52,785 nt of DNA from JAAYKS01 sp964479435 (GTDB lineage Bacteria > Bacillota > Clostridia > Saccharofermentanales > UBA5734), in NCBI GenBank assembly GCA_964479435.1, contig CAYZME010000002.1, forward strand, positions 1 to 52,785, written 5' to 3'. The notes under the pieces are model-generated. The model searched no databases. It was given only the letters and a program-made list of their open reading frames with translations, and was not told the origin of the DNA. The position numbers and the translations under genes were made by a program. Positions 31,061 through 40,675 of the stretch are shown here, piece after piece (positions within the stretch are counted from its first letter, which is position 1; each line of letters opens with the position of its first letter).

Positions 31061-33991
31061 CTACCCTTTGTCCACACCGTTTTCCAAGGTCTGCCGCGCC
31101 AAATTGGCCAATTCGGTGTACAGATCGCGCTGGACCGACGCCCACGGCGCGTCAAAATCCTTCATGTAGGCGTCGGGAATGGCGTGCAGCAGCGCTTCGG
31201 CCGTCTGGCGGCCGGGGAAGCGGCGAAACGTGATAATCGCGTTGGCGGCGGCCGGGATGCCAAACTCGATCTGGTTGTCAAAGATGGAGTACCCCCCGTC
31301 CCGGTATTGGACCGGGTTGTCGAGATCGAGGGTGCGAAACGCCGCGCGCAGGTAGTAGATGGTGACATCCAGCAACTTGTTGTTGCGGATGGTGTCGTCG
31401 CCAAACAACGTCGTCGTCAGCTCGGATTTGCTCAACGCGCGATTGCGGTTGTGCAGCAGGAGGGCCAGCAGCTCGCGGGTTTTGCTGGTGCGGAAACGAA
31501 GGTGCTGATCCTGGGCCTTGATCGGCGCCGCGTAGAACGGGCCGAAGCAATTGATGTATATTTTTTTGATGCGGTAGTCGAAGCGGTCGATGACGGTGCG
31601 GACAAATTCCGGCTCCATACCCTCGTCAACCGCCAGGTTGATGGCCGGCTCAAACAGCTCCCGGTCCGCGTACAAGGCGATCATCCGGCTGCGCGCGGCC
31701 ATCGTGATGGAAATTCGCATGTATTCGGCGGCCACCGTGTCCTGTCGGTTGCGGATGGCGACGCACGCCATCAACGCGTACAGCGACGCGACCGCGTAGG
31801 GCAGATGGATGTTTTCATTGCGCTCAAAACACTCTTCGATGATCTCGGCAGCCGCGGCGGTGTGATCGGTCTTCAATAAAAATGCCGCCGTCCGGGTCAG
31901 CGCCGAAAAGTACACCGACGGCAGACAGTTCTTTTGCAAAGAGCGGATGATCTGCGCGCAGGCCAGCGGGTCGGCGCCGCGGATCAGCCCGGCCACCTGT
32001 TCCAACACACGCGTGGTGGCGGTCGCGACCGCGTCCTCCGGCTCCAGTTCGACAAATTCGCGCAAGCGCTCCAACAGAGGATCCAGCATCTCATCGCGCA
32101 ACGGGCGGGCAAAGATCCGCTCCTGATACAGATCGGCCAGCAGGCATTCCAGCGACAGGATCCGTTCGTTGCGGATTTCATCCGTCAGCGCGTGCGCGCG
32201 CGTGGGTGTCACCCGCCAACCGGCGAGCAAACGCCGCGCCTCATCGAATTCGTCCATATTCTGGAGCGCGCGCACGACGTAATAAACATGCGCGGCTTTG
32301 CCCAGCAAATCGAGATCCTCCGCCGCCAACCCGGCCGCGGCGCGGTGGCTTTGCACCACCTCCGGGAACCGTCCTTTGTGGTAATGCACCGCGATCATCA
32401 GCCACTCATACATGCGCACGAGCCGTTCGTCACCGGCCGCGCGGGCCGCCTCGAGCCCTTTCCCGATCCGGGCCGCGACCTGCGCGCCGTGTTGCGGGTG
32501 GTGCAGACAGCAGGTCTGGTCGGCCAGCAGCAGGCAAGCCGCCTCGGACGACACAGCGGCGGCGGCGTCTTGCATCTGGTCGATTTCGCCGCAGGCCTCG
32601 CTGTCGACGCTCGCGCTTCGCGCCAGCATCGCGCGATAGCGCATGACCTCCACCAGGTGCTCCTGCTCCCCCCGGTCGCGCAGATCTTGCCACGTGCGCT
32701 CGATCAGCGGCCGCGCCGCGTCCATGCGCCGGTCGAGCACCAGAAGCTCGACGCGCAGTAGACCGCACAGCGTGCCGCAATCTTCCGGCAACCGCTCGAG
32801 CCAGCGTGCGAGCTCCGGCCCCAGCCCGGCGGCGATCATTCTCTCTCCGGCCAATCCGGCACAGGTTTCCAGCAACGCCGCATCCGCGGCCAGGTAGGCA
32901 AAACGCCCCGCCCCCAGCGCGTCGCCGGCGGCCAACAAGCCCCGGGCGGCCAGCCGGTATTCCTCGGTGTCCGGCGGCATGGTCTGCAGCAGATACGCGC
33001 GGAACGGCGCGTAGAAACGATAATAGCCCCCGGTCTTTTTCTTCAGGTAATAATGGTTGTTGACCAGATATTCCAGCAATGCGGCCGCGTTGCCGGTGCC
33101 GGCCTGGGCATTGCACAGCTCGGCTGTCATCCCGTCCAGCAGGCGGATGCTTTGCACAAACGCGCGCATACTGGGGGGCAATGTTTCCAGAATGCCCTGG
33201 AAACAGGCGGCCTGGTCGCGCGCTCCGGTTTCGCCGTTTCGCCATCTTTCCACCGGGACATCGATGTCCCGGTGTTGTTGCAACAACAAGCGGTAGGAAT
33301 TGACCGCGCACGGCCACCCGGACGACGAGTTCCAGACAAAATCGGCGTCGTATCCCACGACCTGGGTCACTTCTTCCCGCTCCAGCCAGAGTTCGGCGTC
33401 GTCGACCACGCGCACGGCCATCCCGGGCGCGCTCAGTACATGTTCTTCGATGTAACGGGAAGCGCCGATCAGGATCAGCCGCAATCCGGCCGGATTGCGG
33501 AGGATCCATTCTTGCAGAAAAACGCCGACGTGGGGGTTGTCCAGAACGGTGAGGTTGTCGAGGACGACCGTGTACGCTGAACCGGGCGCTTCCGCGCCGG
33601 CCAACCGGGTATACTCGTCGAGAAATTCGTCCAGCAATTCGTGGGCGACGCGGACGGTGGGGTGTAAAAGGGGATAGAGGCCCAATTTTTGGCGGAATGC
33701 CGGCAAGACGCGGCGGATCGCCTGTCCCAGGCCGTACACAAAGGCGTGGAGTGTGTTGTCGCCCGCTTCCAGCTCAAACCAGACTGTGTGCCCGGCGCGG
33801 GCGGCAAACAGCGAGGCCGTAGCGGTTTTTCCCGTCCCGGCCCCGGACCGCAGATATACAACCGGCCTTGCGCGATCGAACAAAAGATCTAAAGCAGATG
33901 GACGGATGGCCAGCCCACGTTCGGGGAGCGGCGGTTGGAATCTGACAAAGCCGATCGTATCCATGGGAGCCGCCTCGCGGATATCGTTCAT
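31061..33991 (-). CDS. MalT/SARP-like transcriptional regulator with STAND-type NTPase
   Basis: The 976-aa protein starts with a P-loop NTPase (GAGTGKT at 50-56; Walker B-like YTVVLDNLTVLD) and STAND-like sequence VTQVVGYDADFVWNSSSGWP. About 550 residues of helical, TPR-like repeats follow. At about 845-920 is an OmpR-like winged helix (TRELLALLLHNRNRALSKSE, LLDVTIYYLRAAF), followed by a short BTAD-like end. Unlike LuxR/MalT, there is no LuxR helix-turn-helix at the C-terminus. The ATG at 33991 has a weak ribosome site; ATG 33964 has GAGGCGG upstream. The regulated genes and ligand are unknown. Confidence 0.82.
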   Translation of the reverse strand: MNDIREAAPMDTIGFVRFQPPLPERGLAIRPSALDLLFDRARPVVYLRSGAGTGKTATASLFAARAGHTVWFELEAGDNTLHAFVYGLGQAIRRVLPAFRQKLGLYPLLHPTVRVAHELLDEFLDEYTRLAGAEAPGSAYTVVLDNLTVLDNPHVGVFLQEWILRNPAGLRLILIGASRYIEEHVLSAPGMAVRVVDDAELWLEREEVTQVVGYDADFVWNSSSGWPCAVNSYRLLLQQHRDIDVPVERWRNGETGARDQAACFQGILETLPPSMRAFVQSIRLLDGMTAELCNAQAGTGNAAALLEYLVNNHYYLKKKTGGYYRFYAPFRAYLLQTMPPDTEEYRLAARGLLAAGDALGAGRFAYLAADAALLETCAGLAGERMIAAGLGPELARWLERLPEDCGTLCGLLRVELLVLDRRMDAARPLIERTWQDLRDRGEQEHLVEVMRYRAMLARSASVDSEACGEIDQMQDAAAAVSSEAACLLLADQTCCLHHPQHGAQVAARIGKGLEAARAAGDERLVRMYEWLMIAVHYHKGRFPEVVQSHRAAAGLAAEDLDLLGKAAHVYYVVRALQNMDEFDEARRLLAGWRVTPTRAHALTDEIRNERILSLECLLADLYQERIFARPLRDEMLDPLLERLREFVELEPEDAVATATTRVLEQVAGLIRGADPLACAQIIRSLQKNCLPSVYFSALTRTAAFLLKTDHTAAAAEIIEECFERNENIHLPYAVASLYALMACVAIRNRQDTVAAEYMRISITMAARSRMIALYADRELFEPAINLAVDEGMEPEFVRTVIDRFDYRIKKIYINCFGPFYAAPIKAQDQHLRFRTSKTRELLALLLHNRNRALSKSELTTTLFGDDTIRNNKLLDVTIYYLRAAFRTLDLDNPVQYRDGGYSIFDNQIEFGIPAAANAIITFRRFPGRQTAEALLHAIPDAYMKDFDAPWASVQRDLYTELANLARQTLENGVDKG

Positions 33992-34001
33992 CCTATAAAC
34001 T

Positions 34002-34057
34002 GTTGTGTTTGGTAGGCAAACACAACGCCATTTCCGTAAGCTAAATTATAACACAAC
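34002..34057. promoter_or_regulatory. Repeated GTTGTGTT motif and -10 box upstream of the MalT/SARP-like gene
   Basis: GTTGTGTTTG (34002-34011) and its inverted copy (34017-34026) form a 10-bp-arm palindrome with a 5-bp spacer, between the predicted transcription start and the ATG at 33991. A third copy, GTTGTGTT on the minus strand (34057-34050), abuts the TATAAT (34050-34045). No clear -35 is present, as expected for an activator-dependent or autoregulated promoter. Binding by the encoded regulator is an inference. Confidence 0.6.
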
Positions 34058-34095
34058 ACAAGGCCGAATGCTGGCCTCCGGTGGAGGCCGACCGC

Positions 34096-34776
34096 CTACT
34101 GTTCCATCGCCACCGCCCGCACCGGGCTGCCGTCCGCGCCCACCAGGCGCAAGGGAAAGGCGAACAGCGTCAGGCGCCGGCCGCACAGACTGTGTAGCCC
34201 GACCAGGCCTTCGAGGATGAGGATGTCGCGCGACAGCAGCGCGCGGTGCATGCGCGCGGCGGCCCCGCCTTCGCTCTCCGTCCGGGGGGCGGTCGGGCCG
34301 CCGATGTCCGGCGAGGCCAGCACCGTCGGCAGATCCGTCCCCAACAACCCCACGCCGTGTGCGGCCAGCCAGTCGGCGCTCTCCTCCGTCAACGGCGGCA
34401 GGTCCGTGAAAAACGCCGTGGTCGCGCGCCGGTGTTCCCAGCCCGTGTATATGACCAGAAAATCACCGGGGGTCAACAGCGGCAGCTCCAGGCGCGGCAG
34501 GTCGATGACGCCGTGACGTTCGATCATGCCGGTCACGTCGGCAAACACCGCCGGTCCCGCGAAGCGGTCCGGGGGCAGGGCGTCTACGGATGCGCCGTCG
34601 GCAAGAAAATGCCGGGGGAGATCGATGTGCGTGCCGCTGTGCGTTCCCATCGTGAGTTCTTGCACCCGGTAACCGTCCCGTGCCAGCGTCGCCGCGGGCG
34701 TCGAATGAAAGGGCGGATCGCCGGGAAACACATCCGTTGACGCAGCGAGCGGGACACTCAGGTCATACCATTTCAT
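34096..34776 (-). CDS. Cyclase-family (kynurenine formamidase-like) metal hydrolase
   Basis: The 226-aa protein begins YDLSVPLAASTDVFPGDPPF and carries the metal-binding signature THSGTHIDLPRHF, then DLPRLELPLLTPGDFLVIYT and GLLGTDLPTVLAS. This matches the cyclase family (KynB and related hydrolases). No tryptophan-catabolic gene is near, so KynB itself is unproven. The ATG at 34776 has AGGA about 7 nt upstream. It is divergent from the FAD oxidoreductase. Confidence 0.85.
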   Translation of the reverse strand: MKWYDLSVPLAASTDVFPGDPPFHSTPAATLARDGYRVQELTMGTHSGTHIDLPRHFLADGASVDALPPDRFAGPAVFADVTGMIERHGVIDLPRLELPLLTPGDFLVIYTGWEHRRATTAFFTDLPPLTEESADWLAAHGVGLLGTDLPTVLASPDIGGPTAPRTESEGGAAARMHRALLSRDILILEGLVGLHSLCGRRLTLFAFPLRLVGADGSPVRAVAMEQ

Positions 34777-34813
34777 TTGCTTTCCTTTCGCCGCAACCGG
34801 CCGTGCCGCGTGC

Positions 34814-34837
34814 GCGATTGCGTACGCGATCGCGTAC
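34814..34837. repeat. Two tandem copies of a 12-bp repeat in a divergent promoter region
   Basis: GCGATTGCGTAC (34814-34825) and GCGATCGCGTAC (34826-34837), then GCGAT again. The sequence is also largely self-complementary. It lies in the 146-bp gap between the cyclase and oxidoreductase genes, next to a plus-strand TATGAT (34847-34852). It could be an operator or a chance GC-rich duplication. Confidence 0.5.
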
Positions 34838-34922
34838 GCGATAAGGTATGATGGAGTTCGACGCCGCACGCAAGATCTGGCGTCCCCTTATTGTAACCCG
34901 CACGGGGTCATGACACACACGG

Positions 34923-36143
34923 ATGGTGGATATGTCTACAACGCGCACCCGCAGAATCGTTGTCGTCGGCGATGGCATCGCCGGCATCTCGGCCGCGCAA
35001 GGCGCGCGGCGCCAGGCGCCCGATGCCCAGGTCATTGTGATTGGCGACGAAACGCGTCCGCCCTATTACCGTTTGCGTTTGTGTGAGATTGTCTCGGGGC
35101 GCAACGAAGCGGAAAAACTGTGGTTGCACCCCGACGCGTGGTACGCGCAAAACGGCATCGAGTTGCGCACCGGGGTGCGCGCGCAGGCTTTGCACCCCCT
35201 GTCGCGGTGTTTGGAGCTCGCGGACGGCAGTGTGCTGCCGTATGACGCCCTGGTTCTGGCCACCGGCAGCGTTTCTTTTTTGCCGCCGGTCGCAGGGGCC
35301 GCGCGCCCCGGCGTTCACACGTTGTGGACGATGGACGACGCGTATGCCCTGCGCCACGCCGTAGACCGCTCCTGCCGCGACGACGCGCCGGCTGTTGTGG
35401 TCGGCGGCGGGTTGCTGGGATTGGAAGCCGCATATCATATTGCCCAATCCGGTTGCGCAACGACCGTCCTGGAACTGCTGCCCCGCCTGATGGCGCGTCA
35501 GCTCGACGCGCACGGCGCCAACCTGCTGGCGGCACGCGCCGCCAGCGTCGGCATCCGCGTGCGGACGGGCGTCACCGTCGCGACGCTGGAAGCGGACGGC
35601 GGCGACGCGGACCCGGGGCCCGTGGCCGCGGTGCGCCTGCAAGACAACAGCCGGCTGGCGGCGCAGGTGGTGCTGTTCTCGGCCGGCGTCCGCGCCCGAA
35701 CGGAGCTGGCCCGGCAGGCGAATATCCGGGTGGGACAGCGCATCCAGGTCGACCCGCGCCTGCGGACCGACACCGACGGCGTCTATGCCGCGGGGGATTG
35801 CGCCGAGGTCAACGGCTTCTGGTCCGGCCAGTGGCTGGTGGCGCGCGAACAAGGTCTGTGCGCGGGCGCCAACGCCGCCGGCGGCGCGATCGATTACACG
35901 CCGGCACCGCCGGCCTTTGTGCTCAACACCCTCGGCACGTCGCTGGTGTCGGCCGGGCTTTTCGATCCGCCCGGCCCGGGCGAAGAGGGGTACGATCCGG
36001 AGGTAGTGGTCGCGACGGACGGAGACCCCGACCGGTTTGTCTACCGTAAACGGGTCACCAGGGCGGGGCGCCTGGTGGGGTTTTTGCTACTGGGTGAGAC
36101 CGGCGACGCGCAAAAGTGGCTGCGCGAGATGAGCCCGGCGTAA
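34923..36143 (+). CDS. FAD/NAD(P)-dependent oxidoreductase (NADH:rubredoxin reductase-like)
   Basis: The 406-aa protein has an FAD-binding Rossmann motif (VVVGDGIAGISAAQGA), an NAD(P) motif in the middle (VVVGGGLLGLEAAYHIA), and the FAD-side DGVYAAGDCAEVNG. A small C-terminal domain follows (KRVTRAGRLVGFLLLGETGD). This is the NirB/rubredoxin-reductase/NADH-oxidase-like group, but no redox-active CxxC is seen. No rubredoxin gene is adjacent, so the electron acceptor is unknown. ATG 34923 is used; ATG 34932 is possible. Confidence 0.87.
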   Translation: MVDMSTTRTRRIVVVGDGIAGISAAQGARRQAPDAQVIVIGDETRPPYYRLRLCEIVSGRNEAEKLWLHPDAWYAQNGIELRTGVRAQALHPLSRCLELADGSVLPYDALVLATGSVSFLPPVAGAARPGVHTLWTMDDAYALRHAVDRSCRDDAPAVVVGGGLLGLEAAYHIAQSGCATTVLELLPRLMARQLDAHGANLLAARAASVGIRVRTGVTVATLEADGGDADPGPVAAVRLQDNSRLAAQVVLFSAGVRARTELARQANIRVGQRIQVDPRLRTDTDGVYAAGDCAEVNGFWSGQWLVAREQGLCAGANAAGGAIDYTPAPPAFVLNTLGTSLVSAGLFDPPGPGEEGYDPEVVVATDGDPDRFVYRKRVTRAGRLVGFLLLGETGDAQKWLREMSPA

Positions 36144-36173
36144 ATGACACGGCTCCTGACCGCATCGCTCCAA

Positions 36174-37058
36174 TCACGGTGCGGCGTCGGCGGCAGCTTG
36201 CTCCAGATGACGCAGCGCGAGCGCGACCAGATCGACCGCTTCTTTTGTCCCCAGGGGGACAGAAAACCCCATCTCCAGGAAGATCTTCAAATCGGTATCT
36301 TGCTCCACCTGGTTTTGAAACGAAAGGGAATCGGCCGCCAGCAGCCGCCCGAGAACAAAAAAGGACACATCGGAAGTAGGACCGTACGACCGCTTGATCT
36401 GATCCGCCGGATGCTTGTCGAGTACGGCTCTGAGCAATTGCAGGCGCTGCGGATGTGTCATCTGGGCGATCAGTTGTTCATTGACCAGCATGTACTCCAC
36501 ATAACCGAGCTGCAGCCGCCCAAAGATGGACGTGTCCGCTGCCATCCCGTCGCGGTCGATCGTGCGATACAGGCGGATCATCGCCTGTGCGGCGTCGGGT
36601 CGACTGTACAGCTCCTGTAACGCCGCATTGTTTTCCTCGATGCCCCGCATGCCGCCGCCGTATGTATAGTCAAAGAAAAAAGCGTCTGCGGCCAGCGGGT
36701 ACAACATACAGGTTTCGGCCAGACCGGGTGTGGATATGCGCGCCAGAACCTCCGCCGGCACCGCGACGGCGTCTTGCATCTGAGTATGCGAAACGAACGT
36801 GCGCCAGATCTCCGGCGTTTTGAGTGGCGTCACCGGATAGGCGTACGCGTCCTCTGCCAGCGCGGTCGCGTACCAGGTGCCGGGCGCGCGGGTCGGCAGC
36901 GGCGCTTCGGTGGGCACGGTTGTCGTCGAGGCTTCGGTGGGCACGGTTGTCGTCGAGGCGGTCGGTTGCGGCTGCGATGCCGCGGGTGTGCAGCCGCTGA
37001 TGACGCAGGCCAGTACCACCCAGATCCCCACGCTTAAAAAAGTCTTTGCCATCCTCAT
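36174..37058 (-). CDS. Predicted lipoprotein of unknown function
   Basis: The 294-aa protein has a lipoprotein signal peptide ending in lipobox VISGC. A Thr/Pro-rich linker contains an exact 9-residue duplication (ASTTTVPTE twice; 27-bp DNA repeat at 36904-36930 and 36931-36957). The mature domain of about 220 residues has no recognised family; it contains FFFDYTYGGGMRGIEENNAA and LQLGYVEYMLVNEQLIAQM. The ATG at 37058 has AGGAGG 8 nt upstream. It is downstream of mfd, with about 90 bp between. Confidence 0.75.
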   Translation of the reverse strand: MRMAKTFLSVGIWVVLACVISGCTPAASQPQPTASTTTVPTEASTTTVPTEAPLPTRAPGTWYATALAEDAYAYPVTPLKTPEIWRTFVSHTQMQDAVAVPAEVLARISTPGLAETCMLYPLAADAFFFDYTYGGGMRGIEENNAALQELYSRPDAAQAMIRLYRTIDRDGMAADTSIFGRLQLGYVEYMLVNEQLIAQMTHPQRLQLLRAVLDKHPADQIKRSYGPTSDVSFFVLGRLLAADSLSFQNQVEQDTDLKIFLEMGFSVPLGTKEAVDLVALALRHLEQAAADAAP

Positions 37059-37150
37059 CTCATTCACCTCCTCGTAAAGGAAGCGTTTGCGGCGCCAACT
37101 TTTGGCGATTCTTTGCCGCGGGCCGCCTGCAGCCAGCGGCCAGTTGTTGT

Positions 37151-40100
37151 TCAGGCAGTCGCCGCCGCTTCCGCTTCCGCGCGGGCCTCGACGTGTGACA
37201 GCAGCTCACGGGCGTTTCGTGCCGCGGCCGCGCCGTCAGTCGCGCCCTGTCGGACCTGAATATACGGCCGGCTGCCGGCGTTGAACAGCAAGCGCCCGCT
37301 GTAGGCGGGGATCGACATCAGCAAGGAGACGCTGGCGAGCGCGGCGGGGTTGTCCTCGTCACAGACCAGGATCAGCGCGTCGCGCTGGGTGTAGACGCGT
37401 TTGAAGGCAAAGCGCGAGGCCAACGCGCGGGTCAGGGCGATGTCCGCCAGGGTCTGGACCTGAGCGGGGAGGTCGCCATAGCGGTCCAGCAGCTCGTCGA
37501 GAACGTCGCGGTGGTGTGTCGAGTCGTCGATGGCGGCGATGCGGCGGTACATATCCATCCGCTGCGCTTCGTCCGGTACATACACGGCGGGAATATAGGC
37601 GTCGACTTCGATTTCGATGGTCGCGGCGGTTTTGGGGGCCGGGCGGGGCACCTCGCCGGCCTCCTGCCGCATCTGCTGAATGGCTTCGTCCAACATACGG
37701 CAGTACAAGTCGTAGCCGATCGCCTCCAGATGCCCGTGTTGCTCCCCTCCCAGCAGATTGCCCGCGCCGCGCACCTCGAGGTCGCGTAGCGCGATCTTGA
37801 GACCCGAACCCAGTTCCGTGAAATCGCGGATGGCCGACAGGCGTTTCTGGGCGACTTCGGTCAGCACCTGATCCTTGCGGTACGTGATGTACGCGTACGC
37901 CTGCCGCCCGGAACGGCCGACGCGCCCGCGCAACTGGTAGAGGGACGACAACCCCAGCCGGTCGGCATTCTCGATGATGATCGTATTGACATTGGGCATG
38001 TCGATGCCCGACTCGATGATGGTCGTACAAACCAGGATGTCGGCTTCGCCGGCGATAAAAGACTCGATGACGTTTTCCAGCGTGCGTTCGCCCATTTTGC
38101 CATGCCCGTAGATGACGCGGGCGCCTGGCAAAGCGCGCTCGATCTCCGCCACTTTGTCGAGAATGCGGCGCGTATCGTTAAAGAGATAGAACACCTGTCC
38201 GTCGCGGGCGATCTCGCGCAACATCGCTTCCACGATCAGTTCGGAGTCGTATTCCATGACATACGTCTGGACCGACCGCCGATCGGGGGGCGGGTCTTCG
38301 ATCAGGCTGATGTCGCGGATGCCCGACAAGGACATGTGCAGCGTGCGCGGGATCGGCGTCGCGGTCAGCGTCAACACGTCGGTGTCGGGCGTGAGCGCTT
38401 TGATCGCTTCCTTATGGTCGACGCCAAAGCGTTGTTCCTCGTCGACCACCAGCAGCCCGAGATTTTTGAATCGCACATCCTTTGACAGCATCCGGTGGGT
38501 GGCGACCACGACATCCACCTGCCCGTTCGCCAGCCCGCGCAACGTCTGTTTTTGCGCCGGTTTGGGCGCGAAGCGACTCAACAGCCCCACTTCCACCGGG
38601 AACCCCTGCACCCGTTGCCGGAAATTCTCATAGTGTTGTTGCGCCAGCACCGTGGTCGGCGCCAGCAGCGCCGTTTGCTTGCCGTCCATGACCGACTTAA
38701 ACATCGCGCGGAACGCGACTTCGGTTTTGCCAAAACCGACATCGCCGCACAGCAGGCGATCCATCACGCGGTCGGTCTCCATGTCGGCTTTGACTTCGGC
38801 GATCGAGCGCAGTTGATCCTCGGTCTCCTCATAGGGGAAGGCGTCCTCGAATTCCTGTTGCCACACGGTATCGGCGGCAAAAACATGCCCGCGCAACTGC
38901 CGGCGTTTGGCGTACAAAGCCACCAGATCGGTCGCCAGTTTCCGGATGGAGTCGCGCGCCCGCTCCTTCATCCGGTTCCACTCCTGGCCGCCCAGCCGCG
39001 TCAACCGCGGCTCGCGCCCCTCGGAACCGACATATTTCTGGATCTGATCCAGGCTCTCCATCGGGATGTAGAGCGTGTCGTCTGACGCGTATGAAATCCG
39101 CAGATAATCGCGGCGCACCCCGCCGGACGCGACCGCGTGCAACCCTTCGTACCGCCCGATGCCATGCGCTTCATGGACGACATAATCGCCGGGCGCCAGA
39201 TCGCTGAACAAGTCGATCCGCATCCCCTTATGGCCCGAGCGGCGGGCGCGCCGCTCGTTGCCAAACAGATCCTGGCTGCCGATCAGCAGCAGATCACAGG
39301 CCATGTATTCCAGGCCGGTCGGCAAAGGCAGGGTCTCAACCGCCGCCACCGCGTCCGCGTCGGCCAGCAGTTGGCGCAAACGCTCGGCGCGCTCCGGTGT
39401 ATCGGCACACAGCCAGGTGACCCGGCCGTCGGCATGTCGGCGCCTGATCTCGGAGATCAGGCGCTCTTCGCGGCCGCGGAAAGAGTCGGCCGGACGCCCG
39501 GCGATGCGGATCGCGTGCGCGCCGGGAAAGCCATTGCCGGCGGCGGCCAAACCCGCCAGCGAGATCACGCGCCGTGTATCGGTGAGGCGGCGCATGAGAT
39601 CGGTGCCGCGCCAGGAAACCCCGGCCGCCAACGGCAACACGTGTCCTTTTAGCAACAGTGTTTTGATTCGCTCCGCCAAATCGGCTTGCGCGGCGTCCAG
39701 GCGGGTGGATACGCGCGCCGGCTCGTCGACAAACAAGAGCGCGTCGCCGGCGACCGCATAATCCAGCAGAGATGCCGGTTCGTCATACAGCAACGGCAGC
39801 CAGCGGTCGGCGGCGGCAAAAGACAAACCGTGCTCCCAGCGCGCCGCGTCGCGTTCCACCACCTGGCGGATATGGTTGTGCACGGAGGCGTCCGCGCCCT
39901 CCCGCGCCAAATGGTCGAGGTATGCCCGCCCCGCGTCCAATACCGCCGCCGCTACCCGCCCGCGCTCGGCGGGCGGCAGGAGCAATTCGCGTGCCGGCGG
40001 AATGCGGATGGCGTCCAGCATGGCAAGGGATCGTTGGCTGGCGGGATCCAAACGTTTGATGGCGTCGATTTCGCGGTCAAAGAAGGATATCCGCACCGCG

Positions 40101-40675
40101 TCGGCGTCTTCGCCGGGCAGGACGACGTCCACAATGTCCCCGCGGCGCGCGAACTGGCCCGGCCCTTCGGCCTGGCGGACGTGCTCATAACCCATGTCCG
40201 CCAAACGCGCGGCCAGGACCTCCGGATCCTGCTCGCCCCCGGTTTGCAACACGCAGACCGCGGCGGTAAAACGCGCGACCGGCGGCAATTTTTGCAGCGC
40301 GGCCGCGGCGGTGGCGACCACCGCGCCGGCCGAACCGGCCAACAGCTCGGCCAGAATGCCGACGCGGACGGTCTCGGTGTCATGCGATGAGGCCTCGGCG
40401 TCCGCCAGCCCGAGCTCCCGCTGGCGGTATACGCGGACGGGCTTCTCGATGAAGGCGGCCAGCGAGGCCGCCACAGAGCGCGCCGTGAGTTCCTCCGGGA
40501 CGAGGATAAAAGGGATGCGGCCCGTTTCGGTAGCTACTGCGGCGGCCAACAGCGCTTTTTGCGGGTCACACGGGCCGCTGACATTGATCGGGCGCGCCGG
40601 TGTGGCATCGATCGCCGTGAGCAATTGCCGGTACGCGGGGTCCCTGCGCACCCGATCCAACAGTTCCCGCTTCAT
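37151..40675 (-). CDS. mfd: Transcription-repair coupling factor
   Basis: ATP-dependent translocase that removes RNA polymerase stalled at DNA damage and recruits UvrABC. The 1174-aa protein has UvrB-like N-terminal domains, a CarD-like RNA polymerase-interaction domain (PGDYVVHEAHGIGRYEGLHA), RecG-like helicase motifs (CGDVGFGKTEVAFRA, VVDEEQRFGVDHKE, LTATPIPRTLHMSL, VCTTIIESGIDMPNVN, LYQLRGRVGRSGRQAY) and a C-terminal D7-like domain. The length is normal. The ATG at 40675 overlaps the pth stop by ATGA. Confidence 0.97.
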   Translation of the reverse strand: MKRELLDRVRRDPAYRQLLTAIDATPARPINVSGPCDPQKALLAAAVATETGRIPFILVPEELTARSVAASLAAFIEKPVRVYRQRELGLADAEASSHDTETVRVGILAELLAGSAGAVVATAAAALQKLPPVARFTAAVCVLQTGGEQDPEVLAARLADMGYEHVRQAEGPGQFARRGDIVDVVLPGEDADAVRISFFDREIDAIKRLDPASQRSLAMLDAIRIPPARELLLPPAERGRVAAAVLDAGRAYLDHLAREGADASVHNHIRQVVERDAARWEHGLSFAAADRWLPLLYDEPASLLDYAVAGDALLFVDEPARVSTRLDAAQADLAERIKTLLLKGHVLPLAAGVSWRGTDLMRRLTDTRRVISLAGLAAAGNGFPGAHAIRIAGRPADSFRGREERLISEIRRRHADGRVTWLCADTPERAERLRQLLADADAVAAVETLPLPTGLEYMACDLLLIGSQDLFGNERRARRSGHKGMRIDLFSDLAPGDYVVHEAHGIGRYEGLHAVASGGVRRDYLRISYASDDTLYIPMESLDQIQKYVGSEGREPRLTRLGGQEWNRMKERARDSIRKLATDLVALYAKRRQLRGHVFAADTVWQQEFEDAFPYEETEDQLRSIAEVKADMETDRVMDRLLCGDVGFGKTEVAFRAMFKSVMDGKQTALLAPTTVLAQQHYENFRQRVQGFPVEVGLLSRFAPKPAQKQTLRGLANGQVDVVVATHRMLSKDVRFKNLGLLVVDEEQRFGVDHKEAIKALTPDTDVLTLTATPIPRTLHMSLSGIRDISLIEDPPPDRRSVQTYVMEYDSELIVEAMLREIARDGQVFYLFNDTRRILDKVAEIERALPGARVIYGHGKMGERTLENVIESFIAGEADILVCTTIIESGIDMPNVNTIIIENADRLGLSSLYQLRGRVGRSGRQAYAYITYRKDQVLTEVAQKRLSAIRDFTELGSGLKIALRDLEVRGAGNLLGGEQHGHLEAIGYDLYCRMLDEAIQQMRQEAGEVPRPAPKTAATIEIEVDAYIPAVYVPDEAQRMDMYRRIAAIDDSTHHRDVLDELLDRYGDLPAQVQTLADIALTRALASRFAFKRVYTQRDALILVCDEDNPAALASVSLLMSIPAYSGRLLFNAGSRPYIQVRQGATDGAAAARNARELLSHVEARAEAEAAATA

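Noticed and set aside
31061..33991. Calling the regulator a LuxR-family protein
   Set aside because: No LuxR helix-turn-helix is visible at the C-terminus; the DNA-binding part looks like an OmpR/SARP winged helix.
34096..34776. Naming the cyclase-family gene kynB
   Set aside because: The family motif is shared by many hydrolases and no kynurenine-pathway gene is nearby.
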